This document shows positions 28,222-37,783 of a stretch of 62,905 nucleotides of DNA, one piece after another (position 1 is the stretch's first letter; each line of letters opens with the position of its first letter). Both the position numbers and the translations under genes were made by a program. The notes beneath the pieces are model-generated. The model had not been told where the DNA came from, did no database searches, and worked only from the letters and a program-made list of their open reading frames with translations. The DNA is taken from NCBI GenBank assembly GCA_947464185.1, contig CANHVY010000023.1:1-62905 (forward strand), read 5' to 3'. The DNA is from Burkholderiales bacterium. GTDB lineage: Bacteria > Pseudomonadota > Gammaproteobacteria > Burkholderiales > Burkholderiaceae_C.

Positions 28222-29262
28222 ATGTCGGACTCTGCGGGCGACAAGACCGAAAAGCCCACCCCCAAGAAGCTGAAAGACGCCCGCAGGCGCGGCGAGGTGC
28301 CCAAGAGCCAGGATCTGTCGCAGTCCCTGTCCCTGCTGGCCGGGCTGCTGGTGACGATGGCGCTCGTGCCCTGGTTTGCGCACCGGATGGCGGGCTTGTT
28401 GGTTGCGGTGGAGCGGGCGTTCGAAACCTTGGACCACGCCACCGTGAAGGCCCTGCTGCTGGAGGGCCTGGGCCTGGCGGCCCTGGCCTCGCTGGCGCCG
28501 CTGCTGGCCGCTGCCGCGGTGGGCATGTTCAGCCTGTGGCTGCAGACGGGCACGGTGCTGAGCCTGGACCCGGTGATGCCGAAGATGGAGCGCATCAACC
28601 CCGCCGCCGGCTTCAAGCGCATCGTGTCCATGCGCACGGTGGTGCAGCTGGTGCAGATGCTGCTGAAGATGGCCCTGATTGGCGCCGCCGTGGTGCTGGT
28701 GTTCCGGCAAACCTTGCCCGATGCCATCCGGGTGCTGCATGCAGGCGCAGGTGCGGCGCTGGCGGTGGCCCACGGCGTGCTGACACACCTGCTGCTTTGG
28801 TGCGGAGGCCTGTTCGTGCTGATGGGAGCGGCGGATCTGGGCTACCAGCGCTGGCAGTTCACGCGCGACCAGCGCATGAGCCTGCAGGAGGTGCGGCGCG
28901 AGCACCGCGAAAACGAAGGCGACCCGCATCTCAAGGCCGCCCGGCGCCAGACCGAGAAGGCTCTGCCATGGGAACAACTGATGGGCTATGTGCCGCACGC
29001 CTCGCTGCTGGTGGAGCATGGCGACGGCCGGCTGGTGGCACTGATCCATCGCGCAGGCATGGATTCGCCGCTGATCTACTTGCTGCGCGCGCGCGGGGCG
29101 CAGTCGCAGGCGGTGCTGCTGGCCGCGCAAGCGCACAGGATACGGCGCCTGGGCGACGATGCGCTGCTGGAGGCCTTGTATCCCGGTGCCGAGCCGGGCG
29201 CCGCCGTGACCGGGCCCGCTGCAGCCCGCGTGATCGCGCTGCTGCGCCCCCCGGGCCGATGA
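28222..29262 (+). CDS. sctU: T3SS switch/export protein lacking the NPTH cleavage motif
   Basis: 346 residues. The N-terminal membrane part is standard: DKTEKPTPKKLKDARRRGEV, then four helices, then the linker MSLQEVRREHRENEGDPHLK. In normal SctU/FlhB proteins the cytoplasmic domain then cuts itself between Asn and Pro of NPTH. At that place this protein reads LMGYVPHASLLVEH, with Tyr256-Val-Pro-His259 and no Asn-Pro pair. The rest of the cytoplasmic domain is present but divergent. Autocleavage by Asn cyclisation should therefore be impossible, which bears on the missing sctP. Base quality or a strain mutation cannot be judged, but the surrounding frame is intact and co-varied. Confidence 0.92.
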   Translation: MSDSAGDKTEKPTPKKLKDARRRGEVPKSQDLSQSLSLLAGLLVTMALVPWFAHRMAGLLVAVERAFETLDHATVKALLLEGLGLAALASLAPLLAAAAVGMFSLWLQTGTVLSLDPVMPKMERINPAAGFKRIVSMRTVVQLVQMLLKMALIGAAVVLVFRQTLPDAIRVLHAGAGAALAVAHGVLTHLLLWCGGLFVLMGAADLGYQRWQFTRDQRMSLQEVRREHRENEGDPHLKAARRQTEKALPWEQLMGYVPHASLLVEHGDGRLVALIHRAGMDSPLIYLLRARGAQSQAVLLAAQAHRIRRLGDDALLEALYPGAEPGAAVTGPAAARVIALLRPPGR

Positions 29263-29364
29263 GCTGCCGGCCTGGCAGCGCGCGGGCCGCAAAGTGCCCC
29301 GAAGACGCCGCAAATCGGGCTGACTGAACATGCGGCATCGTTAGTTTTGTGGGATGCGTACCGC

Positions 29365-31476
29365 ATGACACCCCTGCCGTTGGCCGCCAACGCCCCCCCG
29401 TCCGGCAGCGCCCTGTCGGATCTGGGCCTGGCCACCCTGGTGGTGGCCGTCATCGTGATGATGGCGCTGCCGCTGCCGGCCTGGTCCTTGGACATGCTGG
29501 TGGCGGTGAACATCGCCCTGGCCGTGCTGCTGCTGCTGGTCGCCCTGTTCATCCCCACACCCCTGGCCTTCAGCACGTTTCCGGCAGTGCTGCTGGTGAC
29601 CACCTTGTTCCGCATCTCGCTGAACGTGGCCACCACACGCCAGATCCTGCTGCATGCACACGCCGGGGACATCATCGCCGCCTTCGGCCGCCTGGTGGTG
29701 GGGGGCAGCCTGGTGGTGGGGCTGGTGGTGTTCCTGATCATCACCGTGGTGCAGTTCATCGTCGTGGCCAAGGGCGCCGAGCGCGTGGCCGAGGTGAGCG
29801 CGCGCTTCACGCTGGACGCCATGCCCGGCAAGCAGATGAGCATCGACGCCGACCTGCGCGCCGGCATGCTGTCGCAGGCCGAGGCCTTGCAGCGGCGGCG
29901 CGAACTGGTGCAGGAGAGCCAGTTCTACGGCGCCATGGACGGCGCGATGAAATTCGTCAAGGGCGATGCGATTGCGGGCATCGTCATCGTGCTGGTGAAC
30001 CTGCTGGGCGGCATAGCCATCGGCACGCTGTCGATGGGGCTGGGTTTCGGTGCTGCAGTGCAGAAGTTCTCGGTGCTGTCCATTGGCGACGGCTTGGTCA
30101 CGCAGATACCGGCGCTGTTTGTCTCCATCGCCGCCGGCATTGCCATCACCCGCACGGCACCCGATGGCTCGGCCAACCTGGGCCAGCAGATCGGCCGACA
30201 GTTGGGCGGCCAGCCACGGGCCTTGCTCATGTCCGCGGGCGTGATGGTGCTGTTTGCCGGGGTGCCCGGCTTTCCGACCTTCACCTTTCTGGGTCTGGCG
30301 GCCCTGCTGGGAGTGCTGGGCGTGACGCTCACACGCACGCCGCGCGCACAAGGCCAGCAGCGCGCCGAGCAGGAGGTGCCCAGCGCGGCGCGCGAGGGCG
30401 ACAAGAATCCCGTGCTGCTGCAGGTGGGGCGCACGCTCGAGAGCCCGCCCTCCTGCTTCCGCCTGGAATTCGGCTCGGCCTTGGCGGCGCGCCTGGGCGC
30501 GCAAGGGCTCGACCAGGCCCTGCAGGCAGAGCGTCGCGCGCTGCGCGAGCACTTCGGCATACCCTTCCCGGGGGTGGCGTTGCAGATCGTGCCCGCGCTG
30601 CCGCCCGATGCCTGCAGCGTGGTGGTGCAGGATCTGCCGGAAGCCCGCTTCGAGCTGCCCGAGGGCACCTGCCTGGCCCTGGGGCCGGGCGCCCAGGCCG
30701 CACAGGCAGACGCCGCGAAGGCCGACGCCGCGCAGGCCCCCGCCTGGCCCGACCTGTTTCCGCCAGGCCGCTGGGTGCGGGGCGACGAAGCCGAGGCACT
30801 GAGACAGCAGAACGTGCAGGTGCTGGGCCCGGCCGAGACCGCGGCGCGCGCACTCATTCTTGTCATCCAGCGCAACGCCGAAGCCGCCCTGGGCACCCAG
30901 GGGGTTCGGCAACTGCTGCGCGAGGTGGAGGGCCGTTTCCCGGATCTGGTGCGTGAGGCGCAAAGCCTGCTGCCCCTGCCGCGCCTGGCGGACCTGCTGG
31001 CGGCGCTGTCGCGCGAGCGCGTGCCGCTGACCGACCTGCCGGGGCTGCTGCAGGCCGTGGTGACCTACGGGCAAGGCACCACGGATCTGCACGCCCTGTA
31101 CGAGCAGATCCGCAAGGCGCTGGCCCGCAGCATCGTGGCCCGACAACTTCAAGGTGCGGACCAGGAGTTGCCCGTCATCGTGCTGGACACCGAATTCGAG
31201 TCGCGCCTGCGCGCGGCGCTCTCGGTGCAAGGTGACGGCCCCGTGCTGGCGCTGGATCCGGCTTCGGCGCAGCAGGCGCTCAAGGCCCTGCAAGCGGCAC
31301 TGGCCCGGGTCGACCCTTCCAGGCCCGCCACCCTGCTGCTGCCCGCGGACCTGCGGCGCGCCTGCAGCCGCCTGTTCCGCGCCGGGCTGCCGCATGCGGC
31401 CTTCATCTCGATCGACGAAATCCAGGCCAGCGGACGCAAGACGCAGACGCTGGCCACGGCCTCGCTGGCGGCCTGA
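29365..31476 (+). CDS. sctV: T3SS major export apparatus protein
   Basis: 703 residues from the ATG at 29365; an in-frame TTG at 29347 is less likely. Eight hydrophobic segments occupy about 15-320. The FHIPEP-family signature appears as LLVTTLFRISLNVATTRQIL, RFTLDAMPGKQMSIDADLRA and VKGDAIAGIVIVLVNLLGG. The C-terminal cytoplasmic nonamer-ring domain (about 350-700) receives chaperone-substrate complexes. It sits at the end of the core operon, not near a gatekeeper gene; no sctW is seen. The 100-bp gap before it holds GC-rich hairpins. Confidence 0.95.
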   Translation: MTPLPLAANAPPSGSALSDLGLATLVVAVIVMMALPLPAWSLDMLVAVNIALAVLLLLVALFIPTPLAFSTFPAVLLVTTLFRISLNVATTRQILLHAHAGDIIAAFGRLVVGGSLVVGLVVFLIITVVQFIVVAKGAERVAEVSARFTLDAMPGKQMSIDADLRAGMLSQAEALQRRRELVQESQFYGAMDGAMKFVKGDAIAGIVIVLVNLLGGIAIGTLSMGLGFGAAVQKFSVLSIGDGLVTQIPALFVSIAAGIAITRTAPDGSANLGQQIGRQLGGQPRALLMSAGVMVLFAGVPGFPTFTFLGLAALLGVLGVTLTRTPRAQGQQRAEQEVPSAAREGDKNPVLLQVGRTLESPPSCFRLEFGSALAARLGAQGLDQALQAERRALREHFGIPFPGVALQIVPALPPDACSVVVQDLPEARFELPEGTCLALGPGAQAAQADAAKADAAQAPAWPDLFPPGRWVRGDEAEALRQQNVQVLGPAETAARALILVIQRNAEAALGTQGVRQLLREVEGRFPDLVREAQSLLPLPRLADLLAALSRERVPLTDLPGLLQAVVTYGQGTTDLHALYEQIRKALARSIVARQLQGADQELPVIVLDTEFESRLRAALSVQGDGPVLALDPASAQQALKALQAALARVDPSRPATLLLPADLRRACSRLFRAGLPHAAFISIDEIQASGRKTQTLATASLAA

Positions 31477-31542
31477 GTCAACCCACCTCTTCCGCCTTCC
31501 ACCACCTTCCCCGGCCATCCCCCCTATTTGAGGAGCCCCACC

Positions 31543-33015
31543 ATGAACACGCGCGTAGCAGAACGATCTCCAGTCACCCTGCCGATACCTGGCGGCGCCG
31601 AACAGCTGGCCATGTATGGCGACACGGGGGACTATGCGGCGAAGGCCCCGCTGAGCGCCAGCAAGGTGCCCGCCACCAAAGCGCCCACGGGAGCGGCGAA
31701 TGCGACCCTGGACGCACCAGGGGAAATCAGGAAGAACCTGACCGTCGCGCTGACGCAACTGAGCGCCGGCAAGGTGCAGTCCCTGGAACAGTTCAAAACC
31801 TACACCGGGGCAGACCGCCCCCAAATCGAAGCCCGGCTGAACCAAGAGGTGAAAAGGGCCTCTGGTGGGCAGGTGCAGACCTATCAGGCGCTGCTGGAGA
31901 AGGGCCAAACCCAGGGTACTCCGGGCAAGAAAGGCTACAACCCCTTGGCGGCAGTCACCTACGCGGCCACGGGCATGGCGGTGGCCTACAACCTTATGGT
32001 GACGGGCGGCCTGACCCCAAGGGATGCAGCGATGAAGCTGCCCGGCAGCTTTTCACGCGGGTTCATCACAGCCAGCATCGCCCAGGCTCCGACGAACATC
32101 AAGGATCCTTACCTGCAAGTGGCGTTCAAAGGCGGCGTCGGCGCCGTGCTCACCTTGGGCACCAACGCCGTGGCCGGCAAGATCAACCCGCGTGCTGCGC
32201 TGCCGCCCGCCTTGAACGGCGGCATGGTGGTCGCCGCCTTCACCACGGCAGGGGCCGTCGTTGGCCTGCAACAGTTGCAGCAGAACGGCTATCTGGGCGG
32301 GCCGCCGCCGACCAACCCCAAGGACTGGAAGGAGTGGTTTGGGAAGTACGCTCCGCCAAGCGCCGCCATCAGCCTGGGGCTGCTGTTTCCCGTGGTGGGG
32401 TCTTCAGTACTCAACTCCATAAAGAGTGGGCGCGCCTTGACGCCGGGGCAAATCGCCGTGAATGCAGTGGCTACGCTGGTATTGCCGTTTGTGCAGAACC
32501 TGCTGGCCAACGCGATCGTGAATCCACCCAAGGATGCCGCTCTGGACCCGAGCAAGTTTCCACCCGGCACGGCCGACAAGCTCAAGGCGGCGGCCAATCT
32601 ATTCAGCCAGGCCGGCCTGTATGTGGTGTCGGACAAGATCTGGGACGTCGTCAGCAAGTTTGGGAAACCCCCGCCCGCGGCAGGCACTGCGGCGGCGCAG
32701 TGGTCGCTGAAAGCCAGCGTCGGAATGGCTGCCTGGGCGACCGCCATAGGAGAGGCTGCCAATGTCCTGGGCACGGGCGTCAGCTTGATCGGAAGGGACA
32801 CCAAGGACATCCATCAGGCCCGACAGGCCCTGGCAGAGATCGACAAACTGCTGCGTCATCCCTTCACGTATCTCTCCAACCCCAACCCCGCGCTCAGCCC
32901 CTACGAAGCCATCAACCCGCGCGACGAGCGTATAGAGGGACTCAAGCTCGCCCGCGAGGAAATCTACAAGCAGCACCCAGAACTGCGCCCACGCAACGCG
33001 ACACCCGGGCGCTGA
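31543..33015 (+). CDS. hypothetical T3SS-island protein with several hydrophobic segments
   Basis: 490 residues from the ATG at 31543, with GAGGAG upstream. The first ~60 residues are polar, with Pro/Thr/Ala and no Sec signal. Several moderately hydrophobic segments follow: AAVTYAATGMAVAYNLMVTG, GGVGAVLTLGTNAVAG, GGMVVAAFTTAGAVVGL, ISLGLLFPVVGSSVL and VATLVLPFVQNLLANAIV. A polar C-terminal third closes it. A secreted pore-forming translocator or a membrane-targeted effector would fit. No family is recognised. It is the first of five genes running in the same direction after sctV. Confidence 0.6.
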   Translation: MNTRVAERSPVTLPIPGGAEQLAMYGDTGDYAAKAPLSASKVPATKAPTGAANATLDAPGEIRKNLTVALTQLSAGKVQSLEQFKTYTGADRPQIEARLNQEVKRASGGQVQTYQALLEKGQTQGTPGKKGYNPLAAVTYAATGMAVAYNLMVTGGLTPRDAAMKLPGSFSRGFITASIAQAPTNIKDPYLQVAFKGGVGAVLTLGTNAVAGKINPRAALPPALNGGMVVAAFTTAGAVVGLQQLQQNGYLGGPPPTNPKDWKEWFGKYAPPSAAISLGLLFPVVGSSVLNSIKSGRALTPGQIAVNAVATLVLPFVQNLLANAIVNPPKDAALDPSKFPPGTADKLKAAANLFSQAGLYVVSDKIWDVVSKFGKPPPAAGTAAAQWSLKASVGMAAWATAIGEAANVLGTGVSLIGRDTKDIHQARQALAEIDKLLRHPFTYLSNPNPALSPYEAINPRDERIEGLKLAREEIYKQHPELRPRNATPGR

Positions 33016-33143
33016 GCCCATGACACCCCAGGCGGCACGGCCTGTGCGACGAGCATGAGCGCTCGCACGCCACCGCCCGGCAACGCGCATGGCGCAAAGC
33101 CATGTGTGACCCGCACCCCGAACCATTCCCAAGGAGCCTGCCC

Positions 33144-35030
33144 ATGAGCACGAACATTCAATCCAACGTTTCGAAGCTGACCAACGTATTACCGCCCGCG
33201 AACCTGATTGCCATGGAACTGGGGGGGGGCATTAAGCCCACGCAGATCAAGCCTGCGGACACCAGCAAGGTCTGGCTCGATCCGCTGGACCGAGACGTCG
33301 GTCTGATCACGAATAACAGCGGCCCACAGCGGCCGAATGACCCCCTGGTCAAGCGCGTCATTGCCAACGGGGGCAGCCCGGCCGCCCTGCAGTCGCTGAA
33401 GGCAGCGGGCGTGCCTTTGAACTCAGGCAACGGCCGCCTGCCGCTGCCCAACACACGCGCAGGCGGGATTGCGTTGGCCAACGCCGTGGCCGCCTCCGAA
33501 GGGCAGTTTGGCGACCCGCTGGCCAGGCTCAGCCGGGTCAACATCGGCAAGTTGGCGCAGGAGTACGGGCTGTCGCGTCAGTTCGTCCAGGGCTTCGAGG
33601 AAGTCAAACGGGATCTGACCACATCAACGGCCATCTCGCTCGGGCAGACCTTGGCCGGCGGGGCCGCCCAGCGGGCCCAGCGACCCAAGAACAATCCAGG
33701 CGCGAATACCGGCGGCACCCGAACGGAGCAGCCCGGCACCGCAAATGGGCGCGGCCCGTCATCGAATTCCCGAACCATCGAGATGACAAAGAAACCCGAT
33801 GGAAGCTACACGGCCGACCCGAACAGTTTGCGCCCCGGCACGCCTGGCCCCCAAAAAATGCTTCCGCCAGCTCGTGGTCTGCCGCAGGCCAATCAGCAGT
33901 TGCGGACCTATCTGAATAATGCCTCCACTTTCAGGGATGTGGTGAACGTACAGGTGCCCAACCGGGGTGCGGGTGGCGAAGCCTTGAAGCTGACTTCCAA
34001 TTTGCCTGCGGCGGAATTGAAGACGCTGAAGGAAATATGGGATAACCCCACACGCCGGGCGAATTTCCAGGCTGGCAAATTCGAGAATCAAAATCAGGCC
34101 TCGATACACGACAAGATGGTCAACCAGGTGTTGGCCGCGCAGAACACCCGACCCGGTCACGAACTCAAGGTGATCACCATCCAGTCGCCGAAGGATGCCA
34201 GCAAATTCACGAGCTACCAGGTCGAAGCAATCCGCAGTGGGTATCTGACCCAGCAGGAACGCCAGGAAACATTCACCGCCCTGCTGAATCAAAGCCCCCT
34301 GTACAGAGAAAAACTGGGCGCCAAGACCTGGCAGGAGGTAGAAAAATTGAGCCATGGCGCCAGCCCTAATTCCGTCGTGCTGCGCCTTCGCAATCTTGAC
34401 GGCCAAGGCGGCTTGGCCACGACCGTCATCGACGATCTGGGACGCATCGGCGGAAAGAAAGTGGCGTACCTGGGCGGCGTCTCCAGTCCCACAAGCATCA
34501 AGGGCGGTGGTAGTGCAGTCGCCACCGCCGCTGCCGACTTTGCGAAGAGTCTGGGATACGACTCCATGGTCGGGATTGCATTTGATATCGAGGGCGTGGG
34601 GGGGAAGAACCCCACCAAAGGCACTCTGTGGAATAAGAAAAACGGGGACCAACAATTGGATCCGAGAGATCGATATATCTCGGAGTACGGTCCACAGTCT
34701 GAACCGGGGCGAGACGGCGCGTTTTACCGCAATTTGCCAGTGCGCCCTGGGGATACCCAGTGGAGTCTTTCCCGCGACCCGGACATCATGAAGAAACTGA
34801 CCGGCCGACAAACCTCACTGTTCACCTTCAAGGAATTGTCCAAGGGCGAGGTTCCTGACGACAAGATCTGGGGCGTGCTCATGCAAAAGGACTTCGTACC
34901 CAGCCCCACCACACCCGCCCAGCTGCGCAACCTGCAGCAGAGGGACCCGCAGTTGTACAGCATCCCCGGAACCACCCCCCCACGCAGCCAGCCTCCCAGC
35001 CTGCCGCCGGGCACGCCGCCAAGGCTCTAA
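33144..35030 (+). CDS. hypothetical T3SS-island protein, possible C-terminal GNAT-like fold
   Basis: 628 residues from the ATG at 33144, with AAGGAG 7 nt upstream. The N-terminus is polar, and a Pro/Gly/Asn/Thr-rich linker lies at about 180-260. In the C-terminal part, VAYLGGVSSPTSIKGGGSAV followed by AAADFAKSLGYDSM resembles acetyltransferase motif A (beta4, R/Q-x-x-G-x-G loop, helix, G-Y), and GAFYRNLPV resembles the FY-x-x-x-G motif. This is eye-level similarity only. The last ~20 residues are Pro-rich. If real, it would be a candidate secreted acetyltransferase; otherwise it is an unknown effector-like protein. Confidence 0.55.
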   Translation: MSTNIQSNVSKLTNVLPPANLIAMELGGGIKPTQIKPADTSKVWLDPLDRDVGLITNNSGPQRPNDPLVKRVIANGGSPAALQSLKAAGVPLNSGNGRLPLPNTRAGGIALANAVAASEGQFGDPLARLSRVNIGKLAQEYGLSRQFVQGFEEVKRDLTTSTAISLGQTLAGGAAQRAQRPKNNPGANTGGTRTEQPGTANGRGPSSNSRTIEMTKKPDGSYTADPNSLRPGTPGPQKMLPPARGLPQANQQLRTYLNNASTFRDVVNVQVPNRGAGGEALKLTSNLPAAELKTLKEIWDNPTRRANFQAGKFENQNQASIHDKMVNQVLAAQNTRPGHELKVITIQSPKDASKFTSYQVEAIRSGYLTQQERQETFTALLNQSPLYREKLGAKTWQEVEKLSHGASPNSVVLRLRNLDGQGGLATTVIDDLGRIGGKKVAYLGGVSSPTSIKGGGSAVATAAADFAKSLGYDSMVGIAFDIEGVGGKNPTKGTLWNKKNGDQQLDPRDRYISEYGPQSEPGRDGAFYRNLPVRPGDTQWSLSRDPDIMKKLTGRQTSLFTFKELSKGEVPDDKIWGVLMQKDFVPSPTTPAQLRNLQQRDPQLYSIPGTTPPRSQPPSLPPGTPPRL

Positions 35031-35054
35031 GCCACCCCCACAGGAGTACGCCTC

Positions 35055-35975
35055 ATGGTGGACGCAGTACGTACAGAGCCCGGCTTGGCCGCCGGTCAGC
35101 TCGGGCCCCCAGGCAAGGCCATCGAGGCTGGCAGCCTCCAAGGCTGGGATTGGACGGGCGCGCAAAGCGCGCCACCCCCGAAGATCGGCCTGGACCCCCA
35201 AACTCGCGCCGGCGTCGTGGCGTCTGTGGTCGGCAAGGTCTTGCAGGCTGATCCGAAGCTGCTGAACTTCACACCGGCCGATCTGGCCTTTCGCTCCGGC
35301 TTGCCGGTGGCCGAGATCAACAAGTCGTTGGGGGATCTGGCCCAACTGTCTGGCGTTTCCGTCACCAAGGCAGATGGCAAGGCCAAGACGCTGGGCGAGT
35401 TTCTGGGCGAGGTGCCCTCGGGCGCCGGCCTGGCCCCCTTCAAGCAATGGTTCAGCCGCCAGCCCCCAGCGGTGCAAGCGGCGATCACCGGGGCGGCACT
35501 GGGCGCGGTGCTCAACAAGACGGGGCTGCCGGGCCTGGCCCAACTGGGCCTGAAGTATGAGGTGGTCAAAGATCCGAACGGCAAGATCTTCTTCGCCGTG
35601 GCCCCGGACACTCGAGCTCAGCCTGCGGGTCAGGTGGGCGGCGCCCTGACGATTCCCCTGGGTCCGGGCAACCGGCTCGACCTCAGCGCCTCCGCCAACA
35701 CCAGCGCAGACCGCGCCTTCCTGGCCGGCTTGGCCTTGGGCCTGGGAGGCAGCAGCCAAGCCAAGCTCAGCGTTGGGGTCAGCAACGGCGCCCGGACGGT
35801 GGAGGCCACAGTACAGCAAGGCGGCATCTCCGCATCCTACTCAGGCAGCCCCCAGAGCCAGACTTGGGGCGTTGGCGTCAAGCTCGGCCCCGATCAGACC
35901 GTCACGGCGACCGGCACGGTGCAGAAGAACGGGTCGTGGGCGGCGGGCGTGGAATTTCGCAGCCCGCTGCCCTGA
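35055..35975 (+). CDS. hypothetical T3SS-island protein with repetitive glycine-rich C-terminus
   Basis: 306 residues; AGGAG lies 9 nt before the ATG. Residues about 50-150 look helical (FTPADLAFRSGLPVAEINKS). After about 190 the sequence alternates polar and hydrophobic residues with Gly turns (LDLSASANTSADRAFLAGLA, SVGVSNGARTVEATVQQGGI, GVGVKLGPDQTVTATGTVQK) and ends in Phe-Arg-Ser-Pro-Leu-Pro. This is the pattern of beta-hairpins in a barrel or sheet. There is no Sec signal, so an ordinary outer-membrane porin is unlikely. It could be a secreted beta-pore protein or an effector. It is 24 bp after the previous gene. Confidence 0.55.
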   Translation: MVDAVRTEPGLAAGQLGPPGKAIEAGSLQGWDWTGAQSAPPPKIGLDPQTRAGVVASVVGKVLQADPKLLNFTPADLAFRSGLPVAEINKSLGDLAQLSGVSVTKADGKAKTLGEFLGEVPSGAGLAPFKQWFSRQPPAVQAAITGAALGAVLNKTGLPGLAQLGLKYEVVKDPNGKIFFAVAPDTRAQPAGQVGGALTIPLGPGNRLDLSASANTSADRAFLAGLALGLGGSSQAKLSVGVSNGARTVEATVQQGGISASYSGSPQSQTWGVGVKLGPDQTVTATGTVQKNGSWAAGVEFRSPLP

Positions 35976-36066
35976 GGGTACACCCCGCGTTGCACCAGCG
36001 CCCGCCCCCTCCCCCGAATCGGCAAACACATCCCAAGCCCCGCATCCCGACGAAGAACAGGCGCAA

Positions 36067-37614
36067 ATGACGAATTGGAAACACGGATACTTCGCTGACG
36101 CTGGATACGTCTTCGGCCATCAAGCCGAGACCATGCCCGCATGGCTGCAATGGGCCGCCTTGATTCAAGGGCATGTGTTGCCGCGCAAGGGCTTTCGCTA
36201 CCTGGATGCGGGCTGTGGCCAGGGATTGAATCTGCTGCTGGCTGCGGCGGCCAACCCCGACAGCGAGTTTGTCGGGGTGGACTTCATGCCCGAGCACATC
36301 GCGCACGCCAGGCAATTGGCGGCGCAGTGCAAGCTGTCCAACGTGAGCTTCATTGAAGGCGACTTCGTTGAACTCGCCCGCGATCCCAGCCCTTTGGGAA
36401 TGTTCGATTACGCGGTGTGCCATGGCATCACCACGTGGATTGCGCCGACCGTCAAGGCTGCGCTGTTCGAGTGGATCGGTCAGTCTCTGCAACCCGGCGG
36501 GATCTTCTACAACAGCTACAACACCTACCCGGGCTGGTTGTCCACGGTGCCGTTTCAGCACTTGGTGCTCCTGCAACAGCGCTCCAAGTCCGGCACGCAG
36601 GCGCTCAGTGCAGCGCAGCAGTTGATGGCCCAGTTGCAGGCCACCGGCTCACCCCTTTTCGAGGCGCTGCCGAAATTGTCGTCCCGCCTGGAAAGCCTCA
36701 AGAAGTCCGACCCGGCGTATCTGGTCCAGGAGTACAACAACCAGTCGTGGCAGCCGGTCTTCGTAAGCCAGATGATTGAAGCGATGGCGGCAGTCAAGCT
36801 GAGCTATCTCGGAACTGCCACGCTCGCCGAAGCCCACAACCTCATACCCTCTGCCGAGCGCCAAGCCTTGGTCGACTCTGAGCCCGACCCCATCCTGCGC
36901 GAGCAGCTCAGAGACCTTGCGGTGAACCAACTCTTCCGCCGGGATCTGTATGTCAAGGGCCAACGCAGGCCGTGGAGGCCGCAGCAGGCCCTACACCTCG
37001 CGGAGTTTCGCTTCGTCCGCAATCCGACCAAGGCGCGCCCCGAGCCCGGCGCGCCGTACCCCATCAAGGGTGGGGTCATCGAGATCGACGGTAACGCTGA
37101 GTTCTACGGCGCCATGCTGGACAGCGTGGAGGCATGTGGTGCACAGGGGTATTCAGCGGGCGCTGATCTGGCCAGCGGCACTGACGAGGAGCGCAGCACC
37201 TTGCTGACCGTCATGAGCCTGTTGCTGCATGCAGGCTACGTCGAACTGCGAATGGGCGATGACCAAGGGGCGGGGGTCCAGACAGGCATGCGGACCAACC
37301 GTGTACTGGCCCAACATGCCGTGCAGGGCGCACCCTACAGGTACGCGGTGTTGCCCTTGGCCGCAGCAGCCCACAGCATGAGCGACGCAGACATGATGAT
37401 GTTGCACTACCAGTTCGAGGGTGTTGCCGCATCGCAATGGACCGAGCGCCTGGGTGCTGACCTGCTGGCTGCAGGCAGCAAGTCCGTTCAGCCAGGCGAA
37501 GCGCTGGGCGATGCGGCAACGCGCCCACAACTGATCAACGCTCTCGTTCAGACATTCCGCGATATCAAGCTGCCCTACCTGATATCCATGAAGGCGGTTC
37601 CTACGCACCTGTAG
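36067..37614 (+). CDS. SAM-dependent methyltransferase with regulatory domain
   Basis: 515 residues from the ATG at 36067; the open frame extends to 35773 inside the previous gene and is not used. The class I methyltransferase fold has motif I LDAGCGQGLNLLLAA, acidic strand VGVDFMPEH and the post-motif FDYAVCHGITTWIAP (about 45-190). A methyltransferase regulatory domain (PF10119 type) follows at about 200-300, and then an all-helical C-terminal part. Proteins of this type accompany several bacterial secretion and effector loci, but the targets are unknown. There is no Sec signal. Co-direction with T3SS accessory genes suggests modification of a secreted or host protein (inference). Confidence 0.8.
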   Translation: MTNWKHGYFADAGYVFGHQAETMPAWLQWAALIQGHVLPRKGFRYLDAGCGQGLNLLLAAAANPDSEFVGVDFMPEHIAHARQLAAQCKLSNVSFIEGDFVELARDPSPLGMFDYAVCHGITTWIAPTVKAALFEWIGQSLQPGGIFYNSYNTYPGWLSTVPFQHLVLLQQRSKSGTQALSAAQQLMAQLQATGSPLFEALPKLSSRLESLKKSDPAYLVQEYNNQSWQPVFVSQMIEAMAAVKLSYLGTATLAEAHNLIPSAERQALVDSEPDPILREQLRDLAVNQLFRRDLYVKGQRRPWRPQQALHLAEFRFVRNPTKARPEPGAPYPIKGGVIEIDGNAEFYGAMLDSVEACGAQGYSAGADLASGTDEERSTLLTVMSLLLHAGYVELRMGDDQGAGVQTGMRTNRVLAQHAVQGAPYRYAVLPLAAAAHSMSDADMMMLHYQFEGVAASQWTERLGADLLAAGSKSVQPGEALGDAATRPQLINALVQTFRDIKLPYLISMKAVPTHL

Positions 37615-37783
37615 GAAGAAATGGTCACGTACGGTCTGGTACAGCCCGTGGTAGTGCACCAGAAGAGCAGGGTCAGAGAAGTGCAGGGTCAGGTCTTGCA
37701 CTTCAGACTTGACACTGTGCAGCCGGGGTCGCGCAAAGCCTGAAAAAGCGGCAGCAAAGAGGTGCTGACACAAGATTTGAAAT

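Noticed and set aside
26878..31908. Two very long minus-strand open frames (817 and 855 codons) opposite sctR-sctV
   Set aside because: They are His/Gln/Arg-rich shadow frames produced by high GC third positions of the plus-strand sct genes, which have clear family matches.
37153..37773. 206-codon minus-strand frame at the end of the methyltransferase
   Set aside because: Most of it is antisense to the methyltransferase; only about 50 codons lie in the gap and no motif is present.
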